Shown here one piece after another: positions 7,791 to 14,419 of a stretch of 64,000 bases of DNA; within the stretch, counting starts at the first letter, position 1; each line of letters begins with the position of its first letter. A model generated the notes under the pieces. The model did not search any database and was not told the origin of the DNA. It saw only the letters and a list, made by a program, of their open reading frames with translations. The stretch is from Nostoc sp. NIES-4103 (GTDB lineage: Bacteria; Cyanobacteriota; Cyanobacteriia; Cyanobacteriales; Nostocaceae), in NCBI RefSeq assembly GCF_002368335.1, contig NZ_AP018288.1:2720838-2784837 (forward strand). Direction: 5' to 3'. The position numbers were made by a program, and so were the translations under genes.

Positions 7791-8119
7791 TTATTCAGTG
7801 TATTTAGTATCTGAAATATCTGAAATTTGCTTTAGCTCTTTGAGTCTTTGTCTTAAGACCTGAGCTTGTTGTTCGTGATAAGCCAGCTGTTTCTCAGTCT
7901 CATCTATTAGCTGGCTGATGAGTTTCCCAGCGATTTGATCAGCTGACTGTTCTCCTGAGATAAAGGTATCTGATTGGTTGCTATCTTCTCTACCAACTCC
8001 GATCTGGTCAGACCCATCCCTTGTGCTAACTCGTGAAAAAGCTCCCACGCTTCGGGGTTTACCTTTAAGCTCACTCCTTTGACTTCTCTGCCGGACTTCG
8101 GACGACCTGTTCTTGGCAT
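7791..8119 (-). CDS. Ribbon-helix-helix (CopG-like) regulator, probably frameshifted to a coiled-coil tail
   Basis: From ATG 8119, 70 residues are read: MPRTGRPKSGREVKGVSLKV then NPEAWELFHELAQGMGLTRSELVEKIA. This is a ribbon-helix-helix DNA-binding domain (basic beta-strand, two helices), ending at a stop at 7907. A second frame open across the same DNA continues to 7791. It encodes a strong coiled coil (LIDETEKQLAYHEQQAQVL then RQRLKELKQ) with good codon character. Either the regulator ends at 7907 and the tail is coincidental, or one indel near 7920-7990 split a longer RHH-coiled-coil protein. RHH proteins act as dimeric repressors. The given span covers both parts. Confidence 0.55.
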
Positions 8120-8130
8120 TATTTACTTCC

Positions 8131-8151
8131 ATAATTCAATACCTGAATTAT
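8131..8151 (-). promoter_or_regulatory. Palindrome upstream of the RHH gene
   Basis: ATAATTCA (8131-8138) and TGAATTAT (8144-8151) form an inverted repeat 12 nt before the RHH start codon. This position suits an autoregulatory operator. A further repeat, ttgcatatccaga / atatccagatatgcaa, lies at about 8152-8206. Confidence 0.4.
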
Positions 8152-8304
8152 TGCATATCCAGAAATCTATTATTGACTAGTATATCCAGATATGCAATAT
8201 TTAAAATAAGCGGATTTTCAGAAATCCAAATATCACCTACCCCACGCTTATGCAACCGGGAACCAATGCAGTTAGCACCTTGGCACGCGAACACTGATGA
8301 AGAG

Positions 8305-8739
8305 TAGTTCAGCCTTAATTAGTCCCGTGAATTGCGATCGTGAATGAGTGACGAGTGCTGAGTTATTAGTCAACAGTTAACAGTCAACTGTTAACTGATA
8401 ACTGAACATGCCGTGAATTGGAGGTATAAACTAACACTACAACACAATGCGATTAGTCTGAATCATAGGGTTTTCAACAATCGCCAGTTCTCTGGCGTTT
8501 CCTGGGTGCATTAACGGTTTAAGTGAGCCACGGCGGCCTTGCTGGGGGTTCAACTCCCCCGTGTGCCCGAAAGCAAGAAGATAAACGCCAGTGTCCGTCA
8601 AGCTGGCGTTTTCCTCCCTTAGTTCGTGAGGTATAAAACTAGACGCAAATCAATGAACGAGTGTGACAGATACCAACATTCGGCGCCAGCATACACCTGC
8701 CGACTGGCGCTTTACTTGCCAATTAATCAACACAAAATT
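8305..8739. other. Non-coding stretch with hairpins and a tRNA-like T-arm
   Basis: No convincing gene. It holds a hairpin GCCAG/CTGGC (about 8482-8497), a second AAACGCCAG/CTGGCGTTT (8583-8611) and a third GCGCCAG/CTGGCGC (8683-8710). A perfect T-arm-like stem (GGGGG-TTCAACT-CCCCC) is preceded by sequence that can close a 7-bp acceptor with wobble pairs. The space between them is about 9 nt too short for a full tRNA. Confidence 0.4.
8683..8710 (+). terminator. Leader hairpin before the 8740 gene
   Basis: GCGCCAG (8683-8689) pairs with CTGGCGC (8704-8710), followed by TTTACTT, 29 nt upstream of ATG 8740. Confidence 0.5.
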
Positions 8740-8943
8740 ATGACCGACATAACAACAGACAACACGGATACATCTGCAAATTTCAAATCTAATCTCTCGA
8801 CCATTAACCACCTGCTGCATCAGGTGTTGAACAGTAGTCACTACCAATCCCTCAAGGATAACCCTGACTACGATCCAGATTCAACGCTAGAAGATGCACA
8901 AGCCGTTGTGCAGCACGCGTTGGCTGTTTACCGCATTGCGTAA
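8740..8943 (+). CDS. Small hypothetical protein
   Basis: A 67-residue acidic protein starting MTDITTDNTDTSANF. I chose ATG 8740 because upstream in-frame sequence crosses the hairpin. The C-terminal part (DSTLEDAQAVVQHALAVYRIA) is an amphipathic helix. It is the first of a plus-strand series of small genes with hairpin leaders. Function unknown. Confidence 0.45.
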   Translation: MTDITTDNTDTSANFKSNLSTINHLLHQVLNSSHYQSLKDNPDYDPDSTLEDAQAVVQHALAVYRIA

Positions 8944-9040
8944 GCGCTCACACTTGATCACAAAATTGAGGATTGCCTATGACTATGTAGAGCATGTAGT
9001 AACTGCTTCATTAAACATTCCGTAAATTTGTTGAAACAAC

Positions 9041-9067
9041 ACCAGCGCCCTGGCGTGGTGCGCTGGT
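9041..9067 (+). terminator. Leader hairpin before the 9103 gene
   Basis: ACCAGCGC (9041-9048) pairs with GCGCTGGT (9060-9067), followed by GGTTTTTTAAA, 36 nt upstream of ATG 9103. It has the form of an intrinsic terminator. Confidence 0.55.
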
Positions 9068-9102
9068 GGTTTTTTAAAAACTTGAATGCAAGGATTTTAA
9101 AT

Positions 9103-9273
9103 ATGCAAACTACACTCACTAAACCGTGGGCAGTTTTCTGCACGTCTAATGGTCAATCTAACTGTGTCGCACGGTTTTTTAATCGCCAAGACGCCGAAGA
9201 CCATCTGAAATTCCTATGCAGACGTGTCCCTCAGCATCAGTTCACCATTGCCTATGACAAACAGGAGTTGTAA
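9103..9273 (+). CDS. Small hypothetical protein
   Basis: A 56-residue protein, MQTTLTKPWAVFCTSNG then QSNCVARFFNRQDAEDHLKFL. It has a beta-beta-helix look, with an aromatic strand and an RQDAEDHLKFL helix, like small adaptor domains that read amino-acid-substitution-like surfaces; no family is assigned. Its stop overlaps the next ATG (TAATG), so the two genes are translationally coupled. Confidence 0.5.
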   Translation: MQTTLTKPWAVFCTSNGQSNCVARFFNRQDAEDHLKFLCRRVPQHQFTIAYDKQEL

Positions 9274-9536
9274 TGGGTAAACCACTCGGCTACTACACCA
9301 ACCACACCCCAGGCGACGGCACTGTGCTGGATGACTTAGAAAAAGAGCTTGGTAGCTGTTTTGAGAATATGTCTAACCGTGACAAATTTTACCTCATCAA
9401 CAGCCTGGCTATTAGTTTGTGTGGCGAAGCAGCCGGTACAATCAGCAACCGAGCTATAGCAGTTGGTGTTCAATTAATGCCAATGCCTGCTTCTACCAAA
9501 CAAGACTTAATCAGATTTCTGATTGACCAGGTGTAA
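9273..9536 (+). CDS. Small hypothetical protein, coupled to its neighbour
   Basis: An 87-residue protein with no family recognised. It contains two predicted helices (LDDLEKELGSCFENMSNRDK, NRAIAVGVQLMPMPASTKQ). Start ATG overlaps the previous stop by one base. A strong hairpin follows within 16 nt, so it ends a two-gene unit. Confidence 0.5.
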   Translation: MGKPLGYYTNHTPGDGTVLDDLEKELGSCFENMSNRDKFYLINSLAISLCGEAAGTISNRAIAVGVQLMPMPASTKQDLIRFLIDQV

Positions 9537-9551
9537 TCAAACTGAAATTTT

Positions 9552-9582
9552 AAAGCGTATGCGTCTGCACCGCATACGCTTT
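9552..9582 (+). terminator. Perfect 12-bp hairpin between small genes
   Basis: AAAGCGTATGCG (9552-9563) and CGCATACGCTTT (9571-9582) are perfectly complementary around a 7-nt loop. It ends the upstream pair and lies 38 nt before ATG 9621. Confidence 0.65.
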
Positions 9583-9620
9583 CAGATTCATCTACCTAAG
9601 TCAAAAATATCACAAGATAT

Positions 9621-9956
9621 ATGCAAATCAAAACAATTTCGTGTGAACGAGTTATCAACTTGGGGAATTACGAAAGCAGGCGATTACAGCTAGGGGCTGA
9701 AATTTCTCCTGATGAAAACGTAGAACAGGCAATCCTATCTTTGGTGGAACTAGTAGAGCGCGAAGCCAAACGAAGGTTTGACCTTATTTTTGATGCTAAA
9801 GACCTCAGAGCAGAAATTAAAGAACTCAGTAAAGAAGTAGAGCGACTCAAAGCCGAAAAGGACAAACTTACCGGGGTGGAGGCTGACCCAGACGATATCC
9901 CTTTTGACGCGGGGGCAACGCCGCCCCCAGATAGCGATGTTCCTGATGGTTTTTAG
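9621..9956 (+). CDS. Small coiled-coil protein
   Basis: A 111-residue protein. An N-terminal beta-rich part (CERVINLGNYESRRLQLGAE) is followed by a long charged coiled coil, about residues 45-85 (AEIKELSKEVERLKAEKD), and an acidic Pro/Asp tail (DPDDIPFDAG, PPPDSDVPDGF). The acidic tail and coil resemble small element-borne ssDNA-associated or scaffold proteins, but no function can be assigned. Confidence 0.5.
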   Translation: MQIKTISCERVINLGNYESRRLQLGAEISPDENVEQAILSLVELVEREAKRRFDLIFDAKDLRAEIKELSKEVERLKAEKDKLTGVEADPDDIPFDAGATPPPDSDVPDGF

Positions 9957-9965
9957 CTGATTTTG

Positions 9966-10010
9966 TTGCGATCGCACTGGGGGGCGCTTAATCTGCCAGT
10001 GCGATCGCAA
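9966..10010 (+). terminator. Perfect 15-bp HIP1-containing hairpin
   Basis: TTGCGATCGCACTGG (9966-9980) and CCAGTGCGATCGCAA (9996-10010) are perfect complements around a 15-nt loop, each arm holding GCGATCGC. It lies 26 nt upstream of ATG 10036. Confidence 0.65.
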
Positions 10011-10035
10011 AACTTGTAACAAATGTAAGTCTACC

Positions 10036-10311
10036 ATGCACACCATAATTAGTACCCCATCAGTGTTTACTTGCAAAACACCTAACTCTGGTTGGTTGAA
10101 CTTGGTCCAAGTTCGCCAACTTCACTTTGTACCAGCTGCCGAAGCAGTTACCGAAATCGGTAAATCAAAGGATTTCGTCGTTGTTACCTGGCACAACGGC
10201 GACAAGCAAATTTTTCAAGATGACGATGCTCTAGCACTAGTCAAAGCTTGGGAAAATGCGACCAATTTATTAATTAACAAGCGTTGTACTTGTCAAAATT
10301 ATGAACGATGA
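10036..10311 (+). CDS. Small hypothetical protein
   Basis: A 91-residue beta-rich protein (PNSGWLNLVQVRQLHFVPA, KDFVVVTWHNGDKQIFQDDDA) of unknown family. It looks like a small beta-barrel or SH3-like domain followed by a helix. Its 3' end overlaps the next gene by 11 bp, so the two are co-translated. Confidence 0.5.
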   Translation: MHTIISTPSVFTCKTPNSGWLNLVQVRQLHFVPAAEAVTEIGKSKDFVVVTWHNGDKQIFQDDDALALVKAWENATNLLINKRCTCQNYER

Positions 10312-10987
10312 AACAACAACAAGATTAGTCAATGAATTAAAACAGCTATCAAACGAGCCAACAATTAAACTCAAGACTTCACCATCAACGATTTTCCACA
10401 TTATTTGTCAATTGCAACTAGCACTAAGACATCCCCAAAACACAGGAACTCCCGCCCAACAAACCAGACAGTTTGCAGAAACCCTTGTAAATACAATCCC
10501 TTTTCCTGACTCAATCAAAGAATTAATTTCAATGGGTTGGAATCCTGAGCATGATGTTGTAGTTGAACCGAAAGTTGAAAGAGAAATAACTGAAGTAGTC
10601 GAAGTTCACAATGTCGCTACTATTTACGGTTTAAATTCTGATGGTTCACCAGCAGAAGAACCAATTGCAATGATGTCGCGTCCTCAAGATTGGGGAAATA
10701 AAGACCGCTGGCATTATGAATTTTTCAAACTCGAATGGACACATCAAAATAAACATTACGTTAATAATTTCCACGGTTGGACTGATATCAAAGACCCCAA
10801 AAATGGTTATCCAGAATTATTTGCTGGGCTGATTACTATGATTTTGATGCCAGGTAAACCACCCCAATTGTGTGGACAAGAATACTTAGGTGAAGATGAT
10901 TTTTGGAGCGAATCATGGGGAGAAATGCCTCCATACTACGACCCTTGGGATAATGACGATTTAGAAGACGAGGATATTTATGAATGA
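10301..10987 (+). CDS. Hypothetical protein
   Basis: A 228-residue protein with no recognised domain. The N-terminal about 85 residues are helical (IFHIICQLQLALRHPQNTG, ETLVNTIPFPDSIKELISMGW). The rest is mixed and rich in aromatic residues (DWGNKDRWHYEFFKLEWTHQ), with a strongly acidic tail (WDNDDLEDEDIYE). Overlaps the previous gene and is followed by a small acidic gene. Possibly an accessory protein of the element. Confidence 0.5.
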   Translation: MNDETTTRLVNELKQLSNEPTIKLKTSPSTIFHIICQLQLALRHPQNTGTPAQQTRQFAETLVNTIPFPDSIKELISMGWNPEHDVVVEPKVEREITEVVEVHNVATIYGLNSDGSPAEEPIAMMSRPQDWGNKDRWHYEFFKLEWTHQNKHYVNNFHGWTDIKDPKNGYPELFAGLITMILMPGKPPQLCGQEYLGEDDFWSESWGEMPPYYDPWDNDDLEDEDIYE

Positions 10988-11042
10988 ACAGACAACTAAC
11001 AATAATTTTCAACCAGATCCAGCTTAACCAATTGAGTAAACA

Positions 11043-11312
11043 ATGATGACTGAAAACAACACTAATGCTGAAAGCATTTCTCAGCCAATTGCGGATTCCG
11101 ACTACTATCTAGTTTGGCACTCACTGGAATACATCAAGAGGAAAATTACTAACGCTCAAAAATATATGAGTGCTTACCGTAATGGGGATTACCAAAGCTC
11201 CCAACAAATTAAGGATTTTCTAATACCAGCTTTTGACAAGCTAGGCACGGTTATCGACAAAGATTTGGATTATGTGGATGAGGATGAGGAGGACGAAGAG
11301 GACGAAGAATAA
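11043..11312 (+). CDS. Small protein with an acidic tail
   Basis: An 89-residue protein: a helical domain (YYLVWHSLEYIKRKITNAQK, AYRNGDYQSSQQIKDFLIPA) then an Asp/Glu-only tail (DEDEEDEEDEE). The last gene before the structured region. Acidic tails are common in DNA mimics and ssDNA-associated proteins; that is only a suggestion here. Confidence 0.5.
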   Translation: MMTENNTNAESISQPIADSDYYLVWHSLEYIKRKITNAQKYMSAYRNGDYQSSQQIKDFLIPAFDKLGTVIDKDLDYVDEDEEDEEDEE

Positions 11313-11324
11313 GCGCCTGATGAT

Positions 11325-11592
11325 GGCTACCTGACACAGTAGCCGAAACGGGGGCAATAACGCCCCCGTCGCGGGTTGTGTCCAAAGCAATCCGCCCCAT
11401 GTTCGCACTGCTTGGGGCGTTAACACTGAATAGCACACCCAGAAAGTGGGGTGTTAATTCTTTCAAGCGCACCAGCAGTGCGAACGCCGGGATAAACCCA
11501 GCGTTAAGAGTGAATCGCGCCCCTCTGTTGGTGGGGTGTTAGGGGATTCAAGCGTCAAAACTGGGCTTTTAACATCGTGTTCGCAGCACGAA
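11325..11592 (+). ncRNA. Candidate bridge RNA (structured 5' region of an IS110-type element)
   Basis: About 270 nt of non-coding sequence full of stem-loops. In order: GGCTAC/GTAGCC (11325-11344); ACGGGGGC/GCCCCCGT (11348-11369); CGCCCCA/TGGGGCG (11393-11419). A 12-bp stem GTTCGCACTGCT/AGCAGTGCGAAC (11401-11412 with 11474-11485) encloses stem-loop 1. Stem-loop 2 is enclosed by CCCAG/CTGGG (11497-11501 with 11561-11565). The two stem-loops are homologous: GCGTTAAnAnTGAAT, an inner CCCC/GGGGTGTTA hairpin, then TTCAAGCG. They differ mainly at CAC versus GAG on the left and ATTCT versus GGGGA on the right. Two guide-bearing internal loops upstream of the recombinase is the architecture of IS110 bridge RNAs. 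No transcription evidence. Confidence 0.6.
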
Positions 11593-11619
11593 TACCAAAC
11601 CCCAATTATCGGCAGAACC

Positions 11620-12999
11620 ATGACAATTAAATCAATTACATCTTTGGGAGTTGATGTTAGTAAATCAAGCGTCACTTGTCATATTTTAACATCCTATCCC
11701 AAAGGCGGATTAAAGAATTATTGGCAGAAATCCAGAACTAAAGCTAATAATTTATTCCCTACTTTTTACTCTAGTCCTAAGCTTAAAGGCAATCAAAAAT
11801 CAGCTTTTGATTTTGCTGATTATGTACGAGATAATAATCCTGATGTGGCAATCCTTGAGCCAACAGGCAATCATTACTCTAGACTATGGGCAAGAATTTT
11901 AGAAAGTTTGGGAGTTAAAATTCTCTGGGTTGGTCACATTGAACTGCGGCGTTATCGTGGCGGTAAAAACCTGCCTAACAAGTCCGATGCTGCTGACGCT
12001 TTGGCAATGGCTGCTTACGCTTTAGATCAAGAGAATCAGCTAGAGTCTGGTGAACTCAACGAGCGCCAATTCCTCATGCACCGCCCCCAGGTCATTGACC
12101 AGCTGCGCGAAATCGTGCAGCAACTCGAACACCTTAATCGTGTGCAGTCACCGATTATTAACTACACCCGTCAGGCCCTGGCGTGGCAATTCCCAGAAAA
12201 GGCACACAGTAAAACTGAGACTACCAAGTTGGGAAATGTCCCCCCATTGTGGGGTTGGTTGGCGCAGCGGGAACTGGAGGTACACCCAGCAAGTTATAAA
12301 TCTCTCACTAAGGCTTACCAGCAATCAGTAGCAGTACAATTTAGATTTTCCATAGATCCATTTGTGAGGCTGCACGCTGATTGGTTGTGCGATATCGCCC
12401 TGGAGGAGCAACGCCTGGAGGTTGAACTTAAGTCATTGGTCAACAATAACCAGTTCTCTAAGTACAACCAGGTTTTTGATAATTTTAAGTTTGGGTTACG
12501 GGTTCGTGCCAGGCTGCTGAGTCGGATTTATCCGTTTGAAGCGTTTTTGGTTAACGGGAAACCGTTGATTGAGCGAGAGGTGCGGGAGGTAAAGAAAAAG
12601 GAAATTACTCGTGAGAATGGTAAGCGTGTGGTTAAGTTTCTCCCTGGTGATGTTAAACGAGTCAAACGTAACCGCAGCCGCGATGCCTTCAAGCTGAGGT
12701 TAGGTATGGGCACAGTCCTGGAGCAATCCGGCGATAAGCTGGTGGAAAAAGGTAGCGGTTCAGCACTGTGCAGAATGAACTTCTGGCAACATGTCATAAC
12801 CAAAATCGAAATTGACCGCCTGCCTGACAATGACATTGGCAACGAGATTGCTCAATACAAAGCCAAACTAAAAGAAAATGTTGATGCTTCCGGTAAACAA
12901 CTGCTCAATGGTAAGCACTTGCAGTCTAAGCTGAGTTCTAAGGTTGCTAATATGCTGTTTCGGGAGCTGACTAGAGCGATCGCGATCGCTTTTCACTAA
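11620..12999 (+). CDS. IS110-family DEDD recombinase (transposase)
   Basis: A 459-residue protein from ATG 11620 (upstream in-frame codons lie inside the structured RNA). The RuvC-like DEDD residues are visible: D12 in GVDVSK, E80 in AILEPTGN, D123 and D126 in KSDAADA. The C-terminal half has RARLLSRIYPFEAFL and a Tnp_20-like GMGTVLEQSGDKL...GSGSALCRMNFWQ segment, where the Ser nucleophile of IS110 enzymes is expected. It is longer than typical IS110 enzymes (about 300-450) and has a charged insertion near residues 320-360. It would form an RNA-guided synaptic complex if the upstream RNA is a bridge RNA. The divergence makes the family call good but not certain. Confidence 0.75.
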   Translation: MTIKSITSLGVDVSKSSVTCHILTSYPKGGLKNYWQKSRTKANNLFPTFYSSPKLKGNQKSAFDFADYVRDNNPDVAILEPTGNHYSRLWARILESLGVKILWVGHIELRRYRGGKNLPNKSDAADALAMAAYALDQENQLESGELNERQFLMHRPQVIDQLREIVQQLEHLNRVQSPIINYTRQALAWQFPEKAHSKTETTKLGNVPPLWGWLAQRELEVHPASYKSLTKAYQQSVAVQFRFSIDPFVRLHADWLCDIALEEQRLEVELKSLVNNNQFSKYNQVFDNFKFGLRVRARLLSRIYPFEAFLVNGKPLIEREVREVKKKEITRENGKRVVKFLPGDVKRVKRNRSRDAFKLRLGMGTVLEQSGDKLVEKGSGSALCRMNFWQHVITKIEIDRLPDNDIGNEIAQYKAKLKENVDASGKQLLNGKHLQSKLSSKVANMLFRELTRAIAIAFH

Positions 13000-13010
13000 T
13001 CCCTGATGCT

Positions 13011-13039
13011 AAACCCCCACTTCACCAAGCTGGGGGTTT
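13011..13039 (+). terminator. Intrinsic terminator after the recombinase
   Basis: AAACCCCCA (13011-13019) pairs with TGGGGGTTT (13031-13039), followed by TTAAA, 12 nt after the stop codon at 12999. Confidence 0.7.
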
Positions 13040-13088
13040 TAAATTCCCCAGTCCCCAGTCTCCAGTAACTTGTTAGAGTGAAAGAATC

Positions 13089-13160
13089 ATGTCTGTCACA
13101 GAACTGATGGCAGAGTTAACCGAATCTCACAAGCCAATGCTGTCAAAGGTCGTTGTCTAG
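13089..13160 (+). pseudogene. Short gene remnant after the element boundary
   Basis: A 23-codon reading frame, MSVTELMAELTESHKPM then LSKVVV, starts immediately after the putative right junction and ends at TAG 13158-13160. It reads like the start of a normal protein cut short. The family is not identifiable. It may be the 3' side of the gene or promoter region hit by the element, or a small protein. Confidence 0.3.
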
Positions 13161-13199
13161 GGGAAGAACGCGCTCCAGGTAAATTAAAGGTCGTAAATT

Positions 13200-13913
13200 A
13201 TGGACGTGGATGAAATTCTCAAACGCTATGCTGCTGGAGAAAGAAGCTTTCAGCGAGTAAATCTGCAAGAAGCAGAATTGACCAATGCCAACCTCAAAGG
13301 CGCAAATTTTAGCAATGCCGATTTACGTCAGACACGGCTGGGTAAAACCAACTTCAACCAAGCATGTCTGCGGGAGGCTAACCTGAGTGAAGCGATCCTC
13401 TGGGGAATAGACTTAAGTGAAGCAGATTTGTATTGCGCCATTCTGCGTGAGGCTGATTTAACCGGTGCAAAGCTGGTTCAGTCCCGCTTAGATAAAGCTA
13501 ATTTAATCAAAGCTAGTTTATGTGGTGCTAATTTGAATGGTGCAAAGCTCTCTAGTTCTCTGTTAATTCAAGCAGACCTGCGTCCTAGTTCCAATCAACG
13601 CACAGACCTGGGATATGCAGTTTTAACTGAGGCAGACTTGAGTTATGCTGACTTGCGAGCCGCTTCACTGCACCATGCTAAGTTAGATGGAGCAAAGCTG
13701 TGTCGGGCAAATTTGAGTCGGACAATCCAATGGGGAGATTTGGCAACAGATCTTAGCCAAGCAAATCTGCAAGGAGCAGATTTGAGCTATGCAGACCTAA
13801 ATCGCGCTATTTTGCGAAACGCTAATCTGCAAGGAGCAGACTTAACTGGAGCCATTCTCACTGACGTTGATTTCCAGGGCGCGATCATGCCCGATGGCAC
13901 GGTTCATGATTAA
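13200..13913 (+). CDS. Pentapeptide repeat protein
   Basis: A 237-residue protein built of A(D/N)LXX pentapeptides from about residue 20 onward (LTNANLKGANFSNADL, LQGADLTGAILTDVDF), forming a right-handed quadrilateral beta-helix. The N-terminus (MDVDEILKRYAAGERSFQRV) is the usual cyanobacterial cap helix. No signal peptide or kinase domain. A gap of non-repeat sequence near residues 124-134 (RPSSNQRTDLG) probably forms a loop. Such proteins are abundant in Nostocales; targets are mostly unknown. Confidence 0.9.
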   Translation: MDVDEILKRYAAGERSFQRVNLQEAELTNANLKGANFSNADLRQTRLGKTNFNQACLREANLSEAILWGIDLSEADLYCAILREADLTGAKLVQSRLDKANLIKASLCGANLNGAKLSSSLLIQADLRPSSNQRTDLGYAVLTEADLSYADLRAASLHHAKLDGAKLCRANLSRTIQWGDLATDLSQANLQGADLSYADLNRAILRNANLQGADLTGAILTDVDFQGAIMPDGTVHD

Positions 13914-13935
13914 AGATAGGCGATCGCTAATTAAC

Positions 13936-13961
13936 AATTAGTTATACTACTAATTAGTTAT
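13936..13961 (+). promoter_or_regulatory. Direct repeat upstream of the ArsR gene
   Basis: AATTAGTTAT occurs at 13936-13945 and 13952-13961, 16 bp apart centre to centre, 34 bp before the ArsR start. A candidate autoregulatory operator. Confidence 0.35.
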
Positions 13962-13994
13962 TAAGCAAGCTTGTCCTGACTATTAAATCTCCCT

Positions 13995-14357
13995 ATGCCC
14001 AAAGCCAAGCCACCCAAGACCGATGCAGCTGTTCTTGTGGCAGTTGCTGACTACTTCAAGGTTTTATCAGAGGTGAGTAGATTACAGATTTTGACCTGTC
14101 TCAAGTCAGGCCCAATGAATGTAATGGAAATTGCCGAGGCTACCGGCTTAGGGCAAGCAAATCTATCTAAGCATCTGAAAGTGTTAACTCAGGCAGGGGT
14201 TTTATCTCGTCAGCCCAAAGGCACAAGTGCCTATTACGAGATTGCCGATCCCATGATTTTTGAGCTTTGTGAATTAGCGTGCGATCGCATTGGTGAGCGT
14301 GTACAACAGCAGGCTGAAAGCCTAAAAGCTTTTGGCAGCAAAACAGCAATTTTTTGA
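13995..14357 (+). CDS. ArsR/SmtB-family transcriptional regulator
   Basis: A 120-residue winged-helix repressor. ADYFKVLSEVSRLQILTCL then MNVMEIAEATGLGQANLSKHLKVLTQAGVLSRQPKG is a canonical ArsR HTH followed by the wing (TSAYYEI). No CxC metal-binding pair is present in the recognition helix; cysteines lie in LTCLK and ELCELACDR, so a metal or redox sensor at the C-terminal helix is possible. It sits next to two oxygen-dependent tetrapyrrole enzymes, so it may regulate them. Convergent with acsF. Confidence 0.85.
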   Translation: MPKAKPPKTDAAVLVAVADYFKVLSEVSRLQILTCLKSGPMNVMEIAEATGLGQANLSKHLKVLTQAGVLSRQPKGTSAYYEIADPMIFELCELACDRIGERVQQQAESLKAFGSKTAIF

Positions 14358-14419
14358 ACAAAAATATCAGCTTAAAGGCCGATCGCATCCCATCATCTCA
14401 CAAAATGCGATCGCACCAG

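Larger units (their letters stand above)
11325..13087 (+). mobile_element. Putative IS110-type insertion element (left end unresolved)
   Basis: Comprises the structured RNA region, the DEDD recombinase and a short right end. The right boundary is placed within AGAGTGAAAGAAT (13075-13087), a hybrid of stem-loop 2's left segment and stem-loop 1's right segment. No terminal inverted repeats, as expected for IS110. The expected left boundary, a CACTGAA-TCCCC hybrid, was not found in this window, so the left limit is arbitrary. Confidence 0.45.

Noticed and set aside
7792..7801. Ten-base match (TATTCAGTGT) to the left segment of stem-loop 1 of the candidate bridge RNA
   Set aside because: The other half of a predicted target or left junction is not next to it, so it is probably coincidental.
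8505..8570. tRNA-like sequence with a perfect T-arm (GGGGG-TTCAACT-CCCCC) and a 7-bp acceptor with wobble pairs
   Set aside because: The space between the acceptor and the T-arm is about 9 nt too short for D and anticodon arms, so no functional tRNA is claimed.
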